Below are positions 10,738 to 21,345 of a DNA stretch of 64,000 bases, piece after piece. Position numbers and translations under genes: made by a program. The notes under the pieces were generated by a model that saw only the letters and a program-made list of their open reading frames with translations, made no database searches and was not told the DNA's origin. Where the stretch lies: the NCBI RefSeq assembly GCF_027580225.2, contig NC_073352.2, positions 1,056,501-1,120,500 of the forward strand, written 5' to 3'. Numbering within the stretch: position 1 is the stretch's first letter; every line of letters starts with the position of its first letter. The DNA comes from Misgurnus anguillicaudatus (lineage: Eukaryota > Chordata > Actinopteri > Cypriniformes > Cobitidae).

Positions 10738-12672
10738 TCATTCAAGAGCACCTTGACTTTGAGGGTCATATGCGCTTGATTGATTATGTCTCACCTTAAG
10801 CACTCTCAAAATTTCATCAAACATATGTGAAGTGAAATTTGACCCTTTGTCACTCTGAATAATCTTGGGTATCCCAAACACAGAAATGAACTGAGTTAGA
10901 GCTTTCACAACTGCTTTGGTTGTAATTTTTCGAATAGGGTAAGCTGCCGGATACCAAGTTGCCTGACACATTACAGTCAGCAAATATACATTGCCTGATT
11001 TAGAAGTAGGCAATGGACCTACACAATCAATTATTAGATGTTCAAAAGGTTTACTTGTAACAACTATAGGCGATAGAGGCACTGGTTTCAAAGATTGATT
11101 CGGTTTGCCTGTTAACTGACATGTATGGCACGTTTTAATGAAGGCTGAGATATCCTTTTTCAAACATGGCCAATAGAATTGTCGCAAAACTCTGTCATAA
11201 GTTTTCTTTACTCCTAAATGACCTGCTACTTCACCATGCGCAACCTTCATTACCATTTCACGGAACGGTTTTGGTACCAGCACTTGAATTATCGCCTCCC
11301 CAATTAAACCTTTTTTACAAGGAACATATTTCCTCAAAAGTAGCTCATCTTGGACAAAATATCCACTGACAGCACTTCTCACCTCTTCTGATGAAATAAC
11401 ATCCTCAAACAACTTCTGCAACCCAGGATCATTTTGTTGGGCCGTTATCAACTCCCTATTGGAAATAGGAGAAAGAGTAGACAAACCAGACAGTGCATAC
11501 TTTGACACTTTTTCTTCACAAAAAGCCTCACGACTCTTAGAACGCGTTACCACACATGATGTAAATACCTCAGGGAACTTCTGCTTTAATGCATCAGATT
11601 TCTCAGTTAATGGAGTGGGCACTACCACAGGTGGTGGAATTACCTCTCGCCATACCCTACCTCCAGCTAAATTATTCCCGAGTATTACCATGACACCATC
11701 CACCGGCAATGATGGACGGACTCCCAGGGTTACTTCTCCACAGACCAACTCCGAAGTCAAATTTACTCTGTGCAGAGGAACAGAAAGAGTGTTTAAACCA
11801 ATCCCTTTTATCAAAACATCCCTGCCTTCACTTGATACTTCAGAAAAAGGCAAGACAGACTGAAGAATAAAGTATTCAGAAGATCCTGTATCTCTTAAGA
11901 TCTTAACCGGGACTTTTTCTTCTGATTTGGCCAGAGAAACAAAACCCTGTGTAATAAAAGGTGCAAAGTGATTTTCAATTTTTAAGTGGCACACTGTATT
12001 CTCATCCATAGAAGCATCTGATTGCAAATCATTAACTTTTGTAGTCTCAGTCATTAATACAGGACTAACATTAGCATGAGACTTCTTTTGACTAGATTTC
12101 AACTTTGCGGCCAAAACAGGACACTTATTTTTCCAATGTCCATTGTTGAAACAATAATTGCATACCAAATCTCGGTCAGGTTTCCCACGACCATTTCTCT
12201 CAAATTTTGAAGAAAAAGTTGGCTCAAATTTCCTTGATGCAACTCTATTTTCAGCAAAATTACTGTAGTGACGCACTGATCTGTCATCTCTGTATGCAGT
12301 TTTATGAGTCAAAATGTAATCATCTGCTAGAACTGCAGCTTCAACCGCATCATTTGGCTTCTTTTCATTTATATATGTGGCAATGTAGTCAGGTACAATG
12401 TTCTTAAACTGTTCTAAAATAATAAGGTCACGTAACTTCTCAAAGTTATCCACATCTGAAGCAGTACACCAACGATCAAAATGTGAAACAAGTTCTCTTA
12501 CCACCTCAGAATGTGTTTGGCGTTCACCTTTCCTCCAGTTCCTAAAACGCTGGCGGTATGCTTCAGGAACTAACTCATAAGCCTTTAGAATTGTCACTTT
12601 TACCTTATCATAATCTCGCCGGTCCTCCATCGGAAGAGCTGCATATGCCTCCTGTGCTTTGCCTGTAATCAC
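10738..12672 (-). pseudogene. gag-pol: Gypsy gag C-terminus, protease and integrase core
   Basis: 644-residue stretch. Residues 1-150 are the back of the capsid-like gag. Residues 171-184 form a CCHC zinc knuckle (C171, C174, H179, C184). The aspartic protease has its DTG at 261-263 and a later ILGNN strand at 330. The integrase zinc domain has H479, H485, C515 and C518. The integrase core has D549, D608 and E644, with the canonical 35 residues between the last two. The frame ends in a TGA directly after that Glu. It begins after an in-frame TAA at 12676-12678, so no genuine start codon exists here. The order protease-integrase-(RT) is the key oddity of the element. Confidence 0.9.
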
Positions 12673-12675
12673 AGT

Positions 12676-13262
12676 TTAGAGCATAACAATTCGTACAGCA
12701 TTTGGCCAATTTCTTTCTTCAGCAAGAGTCTCAAACAAAGAGAAAAACACATCCGGATCATGTTCGTTAAATTTAGGGAGCAATCTTAAATTACTAGCCA
12801 TGTCAAAACCACCATAGTTTCTTTCACCAGGGTCAATTGGTAATCTGCCTTCCCTTGCTAACTTTAAACGCTCCGCTTGCAACTCACACTCGCGTGTCGA
12901 TTTTTCAACCTCTAATTGTTTCTGTGCGAATTCAATTTTACGTTGTTTGAGCAAGTTCTCAGTTCTTAATTTTCCAACTCAAACTCGTATATCCTAGTTT
13001 CCTTGACCAATTCCTTATCATGATTCTGTTGCATTTGCAAAATTTCTTTTCTTTGTTCAAAAGACAACCCTGAACAAATATCCACCGGATTTTTCGCAGC
13101 CTCAGGTTTTTTCTGTGTGGAAACGACTAAAAGTTTATTTTCAATCAACCAATTTCTCACGATAGAACGAAGTTCCTTTTTCTTTGTTCGTTTATCTACG
13201 TCACGAATTTTAAAATGGTCTATAAGTTCCCACAATTTTTCCTTCACAAACAAATTCAACAC
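12676..13262 (-). pseudogene. gag: Gypsy gag N-terminal region, broken
   Basis: Two stretches (13262-12966 and 12954-12676) in different frames encode a lysine/glutamate-rich helical gag N-terminus ([24 protein letters not shown]-like coiled coil) and the start of capsid (NLRLLPKFNEHDPDVFF, which resembles the retrotransposon gag matrix/capsid entry). A frameshift near 12960 separates them, and an in-frame TAA at 12676 separates them from the following frame. The true start codon lies across the LINE insertion at 14713, with the first dozen codons at 14682-14713. Confidence 0.75.
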
Positions 13263-13272
13263 ATCCTCTGAT

Positions 13273-14677
13273 CCCCTGTTTTAAGGCAGCTACAATAATT
13301 CCTGTTCCAAAGCAGTCTAATGCCACTCATTTGAACGACTACAGACCGGTGGCACTCACCGGCATTCCGGCAAAGTGCTTTGAGAAGTTGGTCAGCACTC
13401 GCATCAAGAGTTTCATCCCAATGTCACTAGACCCACACCAATTTGCATATAGACGGAACCGGTCGACTGAGGATGCCATCGCTATCGTTTTGCATACTCT
13501 ATTAGAACATCTCGAGCACAAGAACACCTATGCGAAGCTCCTCTTTGTCGACTTTAGCTCGGCTTTTAATACAATCAGGCCATTTAAACTCCGGGCCAAA
13601 CTACAGCATCTTGGCGTTAGCAATTCGATATGCAATTGGATTGTGGACTTTTTGACAAATCGCACACAGAGTGTACGAGTAGGCAGGTACTCGTCCTCTG
13701 CCCTTACACTAAACACCGGGGCTCCCCAGGGATGTGTGCTTAGCCCCTTGCTCTACACTCTATTTACACATGATTGCTCTGCTACTTTCCATTCCAATCT
13801 TATTGTTAAATTTGCCGATGACACAACAGTGCTAGGACTCATTTACAACAACAATGAGGAGGATTACAGGGCTGAAATCCAACATCTAGCATCATGGTGT
13901 GTCAACAATAACCTGGAGTTGAATATTAAAAAGACAAAAGAGATTATAGTGGACTTCCGCAAGGGCAGGCCCAATCACTCTCCTCTCTCTATTGACAATG
14001 GGTTGGTAGAGAGGGTGCCACATTACAAATTCCTTGGAGTATTGGTGACCGAGGACCTGTCTTGGGGAACTAACACCATCGCAGTGGTAGGAAAGGCCCA
14101 GCAGCGCCTCTACTACCTGAGGCAGCTAAGGAACGCTAGGATTCCAAGACAGCTGATGGTCAATTTTTACAACTGTGCCATCAGCAGTGTCCTGACGTAT
14201 GGTTTTCTGGTGTGGTATTCCAGCTGCACCAAGGCCCATCAGCAAGCGCTCCAACGAGTGGTAAAAGCAGCGGGCAGAATTATTGGTGTTACTCTCCCAG
14301 AGATCAGTACTTTGTTTGACACTCGTTGTTTAAAGAGAGTACACAGCATTATGCGGGACTGGCACCACCCAGCTCATCATCTATTTCGGCTTCTGCCCTC
14401 AGGCAGGCGGTACAGGTCTATTGGTGCCAGTAAAGCCAGACTGGCTAACAGCCTATATCCCTATGCTGTGAGGTTGCTTAACGGGTTCTCCAATCCTCCC
14501 TCATTGGACTTTGCACGGGTGTATTAATTATGTCTATATCACTGTATCACTCTGTTTCCTGGTGTTGGTGCACCTTAATTTATGTAATCATGATTGTGGT
14601 TGTATGCCCCAACGTAATTTCGTTGCTGTTCTCTGGAACTACAATGACAATGACAATAAAGTGAAGTGAAGTGAAAG
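13273..14677 (+). mobile_element. 5'-truncated Jockey/Rex1-like LINE inside Gypsy gag
   Basis: A plus-strand insertion into the minus-strand Gypsy element, 1405 bp, flanked by the 4-bp match TGAT (13269-13272 and 14678-14681). The 3' end carries AATAAAGTGAAGTGAAGTGAA-type tail repeats (14656-14676). It starts partway through the RT domain, so it is 5'-truncated as usual for LINEs. Confidence 0.85.
13274..14527 (+). pseudogene. LINE reverse transcriptase, partial
   Basis: Open from the truncation point to a TAA after 14524, so the remaining part is undamaged. It contains RT fingers/palm motifs: [35 protein letters not shown] (first catalytic Asp), [16 protein letters not shown], and the FADDTTVLG box. 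A C-terminal thumb region follows, with [16 protein letters not shown] and LLPSGRRYR. The start shown is the element truncation, not a start codon. The family is the same broad group as the LINE at 42040-45360 but clearly a different subfamily. Confidence 0.85.
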
Positions 14678-14713
14678 TGATGGAGCTTTAACAAATTCTT
14701 CAATGGATGCCAT

Positions 14714-15228
14714 ATTTAAATCTTAAACTTGCTGGCTAATTTATTCAATTGAAAAGCAAGTGCATTTAAAAACAACAGCTACAGATCAAACATATGTTCA
14801 CGCTTTCCCCTTCTACACTGCCTAACCACCCTCTACACTACTCTATGCCTAATCTTCGTGCAGCTTTCAAGAGTAAAGCGGCATTAAACACCAAATACCG
14901 GCAGTTTCGAAATTGAGCAAAATAGCCCAATTCGTTACCACGGCGGTGTGCTTCACCCAAAAGCCTACACAAAAATAAAAAAGGCAAAATAATAAATCAA
15001 CGCAAAGCGTTGCTAATACCTAATGGGGAATATGAACAATGTTTTATCTGTAACGTAATAAAAATACACTTACCTTCAATGACGACTACCTTCGAACTCG
15101 CGGGACATCTTTAAATATAAACTCAAGCGTGCATCTCCCAAATAATGCGAATAAACAATGATTTGCTTGTTCCTTTCACAGTTACACAAAACTATATTTT
15201 AATTTAAATCAAACGAACGCATATGTTA
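14714..15228 (-). other. Gypsy 5' leader
   Basis: Region between the primer-binding site and the gag start codon (14713 on the minus strand). No convincing reading frame. It would hold packaging signals in a working element. Confidence 0.6.
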
Positions 15229-15239
15229 ACGAGCCCCCA
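15229..15239 (-). promoter_or_regulatory. Primer-binding site, tRNA-Pro type
   Basis: On the minus strand TGGGGGCTCGT starts two bases after the LTR. It is complementary to the 3' end of tRNA-Pro (ending ACGAGCCCCCA), the same primer class used by murine leukaemia-type retroviruses. Confidence 0.8.
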
Positions 15240-15241
15240 TT

Positions 15242-15715
15242 TGTTACGGTTCTTTGTCAAGGAACGCAACAAAACCAGGGAGACACCACACAACCGCTAA
15301 ATTTGCAAAGCAATTTATTAAACTAAAGAACGTAAACATGAAATGTATAGTAGTCAGTGTAGATGAATTGTCAGCGTGTCAGCAGGTGCGTGTAAGTGAT
15401 ACAAGTGTAAACAATTAAAGTCAACAAAACCAACAGAAGATTAATGTCCAAAAGCCGTTCTCGGTGAGGCGGATCATAACGAGAACTCCTCGAATGCGGC
15501 TGCGGTCTCCCGCAAACTCCATATCCCTCGAGACACACCGGTAGTCACATGACGGGCAAACCACTCCAGCAAGCACAACGTCTCGTCTCACTCTCATCAG
15601 TTCACACGGATCGCTTTTAAAGAGCGCTGATTAAGTGCAAGTGCGATGCTACGTCATCCAATCTGTCAATCACCTGTATCTCAAACAGAACACAGTGACT
15701 CACTAGGACATCACA
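15242..15715 (-). repeat. Gypsy LTR (5' LTR in element orientation)
   Basis: About 474 bp. Read on the minus strand it starts TGTGATGTCC and ends CCGTAACA, the TG...CA ends of an LTR. It is followed on the plus strand by the duplicated AGGT and then the TCAGTGGCAAACGG flank shared with 1237-1252. Confidence 0.95.
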
Positions 15716-15779
15716 AGGTTCAGTGGCAAACGGTGGCAAACTATTTAATGCAATTCATTTTGAAGTGTTCATGCAGATA

Positions 15780-16858
15780 AGGTTTTTATTTATTTATTTG
15801 GTTGGTCTGTGTTATGACCGTGAGTGCTTTGTTCCGTAAAAATAACTATTGCGAGTTAAGTACCTTTACTAGACAAATTATGCGAATGCTTTGTTGAAGA
15901 GAAAAGTTTTATGTCTAGATTTAAAATGATCGACTGTATCTGATTCTCGGACATCGGTTGGTAAATCATTCCAAAGCTTAGGGGCTAAGTAGGAAAAGGA
16001 TCTTCCACTTTTAGACACTTTTGATAGTCTAGGGATAATCAAGAGACCAGAATTTTGCGACCGTAGTGTGAGTGATGGATTGTATTCTGATAGTAATTCT
16101 GTAAGATATGAGGGTGATAGGCCATTTAAAGCATTGTAGGTGATTAGTGATATTTTAAATTGTATGCGATATTTAACTGGAAGCCAGTGTAAAGATGCCA
16201 GAATTGGGCTTATGTGGTCATACTTCTTAGATTGAGTAAACACCCTTGCAGAAGCGTTTTAAACTAGCTGAAGCTTGTTTTCCTGATTTGCATGGCATCC
16301 CCTGAGTAACAAGTTACAATAGTCTGTTCTAGAGGTCATAAAAGCATGGATAAGCTTCTCTGTGTCAGATGTAGATAGTATATGGCATATTTTTGAGATA
16401 TTTCTAAGATGGAAGAATGCTGTGCGGCAGACGTTGGCGATATGACTATCGAAGGATAAGTTGCTGTCGAACATCACACCTAAGTTCTTAACCGTGGAAG
16501 ATGGCACCACAGTGCAGCCATCTATGTGCAACTTGTAATCTGACATTATGTTTGTAGTGATTCGGTTCAATAAAAAGTATCTCTGTCTCATTGGAGTTGA
16601 GCTTAAGAAAGTTATGTGCCATCCAGTCACTAACATCGCTAATGCAGTCTGTTAGCTTAGAAAATGTGTGTGTTTCGCTGGGATGTGAGGAGATGTAAAG
16701 CTGGGTATCATCCGCATAGCAGTGAAAACTTATGTTATGTTTCCTGATAATGTCTCCTAGGGGTAACATATATAAGGAGAACAGGATAGGACCTAAAACT
16801 GATTCCTGCGGTACACCGTATTTAACCAGGGAGTGATATGACTCTTTATCCATCCGAT
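15780..16858 (-). mobile_element. L2-type LINE, 3' part
   Basis: Minus-strand fragment holding the second half of RT and the 3' region. Its low-coordinate end has a TTTATTTATTTATTTGG-like simple tract (about 15785-15801), consistent with an L2 tail. It is not the continuation of the fragment at 1-1040, because RT should then lie to the left of that one. Confidence 0.75.
15878..16858 (-). pseudogene. L2 reverse transcriptase C-terminal part, broken
   Basis: Starts near [20 protein letters not shown] and carries [16 protein letters not shown] and the catalytic-type [11 protein letters not shown] box, then [19 protein letters not shown] frameshift lies around 16560-16620. The next frame reads KLHIDG and ends at an in-frame TAA (16259-16261). 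The frame then continues as NASARVFTQSKKYDHISPIL, the well-conserved L2 C-terminus, to 15878. One shift and one stop show it is inactive. Confidence 0.85.
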
Positions 16859-17823
16859 AACGAGCTAGATGCTCCACTGCAAGCCACCAGGGTAAAGAAA
16901 ACCTCCGGTTTAAAGCAGGCAACTGGCTCTAAGGTGTTTCCCTCTACTGGCTCTAAGGGAATACCGAGCCAACCCGGACCTTCTGCAGAGCTCCACGCCT
17001 CGGTTCGCAGGCGGAAGCTCACAAGACCTGCCGCCCGCACTCCTAAACCATGCAATACCCATTCACCTCCACCTTCAAGACAGCCTTCACAATCCCCTAA
17101 ATCGTCATACGGCTCGGCTTCACCATCCATCCCTTCCATTGGGAAATAGACCGTTGCGGGTCTAAGACAAGCTCTCACCAACTCCGAAATCAAGTTTTCT
17201 TGTAAAATGAGCAAACATCAACTTTACAGCCCTTACATTTCCGTGGGAAATAATCCACCAACATCAAAGAAGGTAACAAAATTTCTCAAATCAAAAAACC
17301 AACATGTCTTTCTAACATCTGGTTTCACAAACCTCCACTTTTTCTCTGGCTGAAAACGACGGTGTGAGGATGCCTCCGCCAGCCGCTCAAACTCAGCCTC
17401 TTCTCTCTTATCCTCCTGCCTTTTCCTACCAATGGCCCCCAGCTCCTGCAGGGCACCATTAGTCAGCTACAACGCACTGGCCTCCTACCACTTTTCCATC
17501 TTCTATATCATACGGGCTTCTTCAAGCACCAGGGGCTAATCCGTGCGTGAGGCTGGCTCCGCAAACGGCGACGCCCCCCGTATCTCCTCCTTTCCATTCT
17601 ACATCTTTCTACGGGCTACCCCAAGACCCAGGCGCTTCAGCGCCTCATCTCATTTCCAATATACCTGCACAAAAACCTCCATACACTCTATTTCCAGCAA
17701 CCCCTCTACCTACCCCGCCGAAGGCTGCTGCTCTGGAACCACCTCCGGTGCCACCATCAAGAATCAAATTCTAACAGGTGCGGAACACATTTTTACACCT
17801 ACCACAAATTATTTTCTGAAAAA

Positions 17824-18201
17824 ATGTGGAACCAGTGTCAATATTGGGGCCCGCTGGATTCCGATCTCCACAACAAAGTTTTCTTGAGCTGTAAAAACAT
17901 CTCATGCGCAGTTTGCCCATCAGTAGCTCACTCTACCACCTCATGCCCTCAAATCAATCCCGCCATAGCACCCTGCCCAGAACCAACAGCAACAAAATCT
18001 ACCAGCTACGTCCCTCGCCCAGCAACCACAAATCCAGCACCGGAAAATCACCATTTCTCTAATAGCCAGGTGTGCGGAAACTTCAACAGGGGGAAATGCG
18101 TGAGACAGCATTGCAAATACTTACATGTCTGCAATTATTGTGGCGGGGCTCATGCCCATACCATATGCCCTGTCATGAGGATTTCTAATAAAAAAATCTA
18201 G
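17824..18201 (+). pseudogene. DIRS-like gag C-terminus with zinc motifs
   Basis: The 125-residue stretch ends with CGNFNRGKCVRQHCKYLH followed by VCNYCGGAHAHTICP. This is the C-x7-C-x4-C-x3-H plus C-x2-C...H...C pattern found in fish DIRS gag proteins, presumably binding RNA. The upstream part is Thr/Pro/Ser-rich linker. The frame is entered from a Met, but the rest of gag upstream (16860-17823) is broken by several stops and frame changes. Confidence 0.6.
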
Positions 18202-18206
18202 AAACT

Positions 18207-18633
18207 ACTTATCGACTCCAGTCAATTATTCTCGTCTTTCATCTGAACTTGCACATCACCCAGACACTAAATGTACTAACTATTTACTATCCGGCCTCCA
18301 AGGTTTTAATCCTGGTACTAAATGCCTGCTCTCCCATAGTTTCATATGCAACAATCTCCAATCCGCACTTGCAGAGCCAGATACAGTAGACGATTTGATC
18401 GAAAAAGAAGTCGAGTCGGGCTTCATGATCGGCCCTTTTGAGAATCCCCTCTTTAAAATTTTCGCATCAGCCCTATCCGAGTAGCCACCGCACATTTTCG
18501 GGGAAAAAACTTTAATAATCGATCTATCAGCTCCACATAACTACCTGGTCTCCAGCATAAATAGCCTAATTTCCCGCGAGGAATATTCTCTGCTCTACCA
18601 GGACATAGACCAAGCAATCACCATGATAAAAAT
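18207..18633 (+). pseudogene. DIRS-like reverse transcriptase N-terminus
   Basis: The frame after the gag stop reads VNYSRLSSELAHHPD, LLSGLQGFNPGTKC, IEKEVESGFMIGPFENPLF and, beyond an in-frame TAG at about 18482, IIDLSAPHNYLVSSINSLIS and DIDQAITMIK. The linked spacing of these blocks matches the start of DIRS1-type RTs. The catalytic YxDD part is absent because the element is cut at 18633. Confidence 0.65.
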
Positions 18634-19084
18634 AGGGATGTGATCACGTGATCCGATCATGTGGTTTCAGACTCGATCAGAATCTGACGTTACCTTCTGA
18701 CCAGGACTCGGATACATGTGCAGGGTTTAAATTGGGCAAGGACTGTCCGGGGCTATGCCCCGGCACACAGACTGAAGGTCTCGCTCTGTTCCGCGCCAAT
18801 GTACACGCTGCGCTGGTGCATGTGAACTGACGCGAATAATGACGTGTTTTCATTCATAGGCTTCACACACTCGTGTATGCGGTGCACCCACGACAAAACC
18901 GGGTTTTTACCGCTCATTTAAACGACGTGTCGATCATTTTTGTCACTATGTGCTCAGTTAATCTACATCAGTATGCCGCTCCGTGTCTCACTCAGAACCT
19001 CAAGAACGCGCATTTGCGCAGGAGGATCACATTACACATTGTAGAGATGAGAGATAGAGAGAGAGAGGTAAGAATGGTGCCCAC
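18634..19084. other. Possible hAT end; otherwise unassigned
   Basis: A TAGGGATGTGATCACGTG motif at 18634 resembles a hAT terminus and contains the perfect palindrome GATCACGTGATC. No matching end with an 8-bp duplication was found. A GA microsatellite lies near 19050-19067. No gene. Confidence 0.35.
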
Positions 19085-21345
19085 TAGTGATGCGCGGGTC
19101 GGCGTTTTTTCCAACCCGCGGGTCCCGCTTTTATGAAATATTTGGCCCGCCCCAACCCGCACCGCAGCACTGTATCTATTTTTACAACCCGCACCGCCCC
19201 GCGCCCGCGACCATTAAAATAGACATACTAGGCATTTGTAATGTAAATAAAAAGAGGCTTTATTTCAGCCTAAGAGTGCTTGGAAACAGCCATTAGATTA
19301 CATCGCCCTGTAAACTGGCAACAACATACACCAATGAGCCATAGAATCCAGCATGGTCATATTAATATAGAGATAGGATAATGATAAACCAGGAGTGTCC
19401 AATACATCGATCGCAAAGGCAATGCTGGTAGATCGCACATAAGTTAACTGTGTATTCTCATGCTGCTCCATGCCTCCACTTAAGTCTTTTTGAGTTGCTG
19501 TGCCTTTCTTCTCATATGTGTTTTTATAAATCTTATGCCTGCCCGCTGCAGCTCAGTCGTGTAAACTTCCGAAATTTACAAGCATGCAATCGCATTGCAT
19601 TCTTGCTTTCATGCACGAGATGAAGCACGCGAGAGCGAGCGAACGAGGGAGAGAGAGAGAGAGGCAGCGTTGTGCTAATATATGCTTCTGATACTATTGT
19701 AATTTTCTTTCAAGTTTGTTTCACTAAATCTCCGCTATTTTAAACAGTACTCGACATGTGCTCCAGGATTTTTTTTAACTCCTCAAGAAAATAGAGTAAT
19801 GGTGACATCCCTAAATCCAATGTAGAGATATATGAAGTATAGTCCACGCATTTAAAGTGTTTTTAACATGTAGAACTTGTCGGCTTTATCATTTTAAAAG
19901 TAGATCACCACACAAAAAAGCAGCATTTGTATTATCTATTCACAAATTCCCTACCTTAATTTCTCCTGCAGATCGTCTTTCATCTTTTAATTCTCCGTTT
20001 GTTTTGTTATTGTGGCTGGGAGCCAGCGGGAGCTACTTGGCGCTTCCGTGACGTCAAAGGTTTGGGGATAGCAAGTTACGTTGCGCAAGTTACGTTGCGG
20101 AAGTTATGTTGCCACATAGGCCTACGTTTAACCTTATCAAAGAACGTAATTAAATGTAAAAATATATATCCCCAAATATTTAATATATGAAGAGTTTGGT
20201 TCCAAAACGCAATAAATCCATTTTGACAAATTTTGGTAAAAACGTGTTTTCTATACCAAGAAAGTGACAAGATGAAAACAACTATTTTCTGTTACAAACT
20301 TTCACATAGCATCTTTAGGTTATAAAAACATAAAAAATTCAAATCCATAAGTTGATTTTCAAAGATTTATTATAAAAACGGATAATTTTTTCCACAAAAT
20401 GCAAAAAATCCATGACAAGTTTTTATTCAAAATGCTGTAAATCTATTGAATCAATCGCCTATATAAATGTGCATTCATCTTTGCCATGTTATATTCATTT
20501 AGTTGACTAGTTGTACACACTAATTAAAAATATAAACATTAATGTCATTAATCAAAACACTTACTTTGTCATATTAAGATCACTGTCATTGCGGTTACTT
20601 GACGTCCTCGCTTATCGTCTTTCACAGAGATCAGCTGTAAAATGTTTTTGGTCCTGCTCGATTTTCGTTGACTTTGAGTAAAATTATGGAAAGTTTTTCA
20701 TAAGATCCTCTGGGGTCAATGTGTTAGCATGAGAAGCTTGCTGTCGGGAGAACAAGCACCCGTCTCCCGAGTGCCTCTCAGGGAAAATATTAGATGCTGA
20801 TGGCTTACGTTTCTTTCCCATCACAGAAAACCATCACAGGTTTAGCGATGCAATTAAAGTATTATTTTGTTTTGTTTGTTTGTCACAAAGTACAAAGTAG
20901 ATGAGGAAAACTAGGACTCCGTGGACTCAGCGCGTCCGCCATTGTTTGTTTACATTGCGTGACTGGTGGGCTGTAATATCAGAAATGGATTTATTGCGTT
21001 CTGTAAAAAAGGAGCAGTGGCGTTTATCGCATTTTGGGAAAAAAGGGAGAAAAGATGACAGAATAACACGGCGGATATTGGATTTTGCGTAAAATTAAGA
21101 ATTTACTTTTAACTACTGACCTGATATAATACTGATTTTGGCAGTAACTCATTTTTTTCAAAAATGGCGTTTATCGCGTTTTGGAACCAAACTCTTCATA
21201 TATGCTACAGGGAATTAGACGCAACATATCAGTTTTTTAATTTTGTTTTTAATGACCCGCCCCAACCCGCCCCGCATTAAAGTTACAATTTCGTTACCCG
21301 CCCCAACCCGGGTTACGAGACGACCCGTGCATCACTAGTGCCCAC
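19077..21345. mobile_element. hAT-type non-autonomous transposon, 2253 bp
   Basis: The element runs from 19085 to 21337 with ends TAGTGATGCGCGGGTCG and CGACCCGTGCATCACTA (one mismatch) and the perfect 8-bp duplication GTGCCCAC (19077-19084 and 21338-21345). Both ends are rich in CCCGCCCCAACCCGC motifs. No transposase coding is visible. A second inverted-repeat element sits inside it. Confidence 0.9.
20183..21203. mobile_element. Unclassified inverted-repeat element inside the hAT
   Basis: Ends share GAAGAGTTTGGTTCC followed by AAAACGC and an AATAAA/GATAAA variation, about 40 bp of inverted repeat with a few mismatches. The outer bases are ATATAT on both sides, so the exact duplication cannot be decided (TA, ATATAT or none). 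About 1.02 kb, with no transposase. The motif of CGC followed by A/G-ATAAA recurs internally near 20995 and 21035. Confidence 0.7.

Larger units (their letters stand above)
7921..15715 (-). mobile_element. Gmr1-like Ty3/Gypsy LTR retrotransposon, degenerate
   Basis: Minus-strand element with LTRs at 7921-8395 and 15242-15715 and the 4-bp target duplication AGGT (7917-7920 and 15716-15719), confirmed by the empty site at 1233-1236. In its own direction the order is LTR, PBS, gag with zinc knuckle, protease, integrase, then RT and RNase H, PPT, LTR. Integrase before RT is the Ty1/copia-like order described for the Gmr1 group of Ty3/Gypsy elements; the RT/RNase H itself is Gypsy-like. No env or chromodomain is seen. 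It is dead: a LINE interrupts gag, and stops or frameshifts lie near 12960, 12676, 10738 and 10242. Confidence 0.9.
16860..18633 (+). mobile_element. DIRS-like retroelement fragment (gag and RT N-terminus)
   Basis: Plus-strand proline/serine-rich gag-like sequence is followed by a Cys/His zinc region and the N-terminal part of a DIRS-type reverse transcriptase. It breaks off at 18633, where a different sequence starts. No tyrosine recombinase, split repeats or termini are present, so the class rests on the gag zinc region and RT fragment alone. Confidence 0.6.

Noticed and set aside
1..16858. The two L2 fragments (1-1040 and 15780-16858) as one split element
   Set aside because: On the minus strand RT should lie to the left of the endonuclease fragment, but the RT piece lies far to the right.
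18634..19814. TAGGGATGT and ACATCCCTA as the two ends of one hAT element
   Set aside because: The second motif lies inside a different, well-bounded hAT, and the flanking 8-mers do not match.
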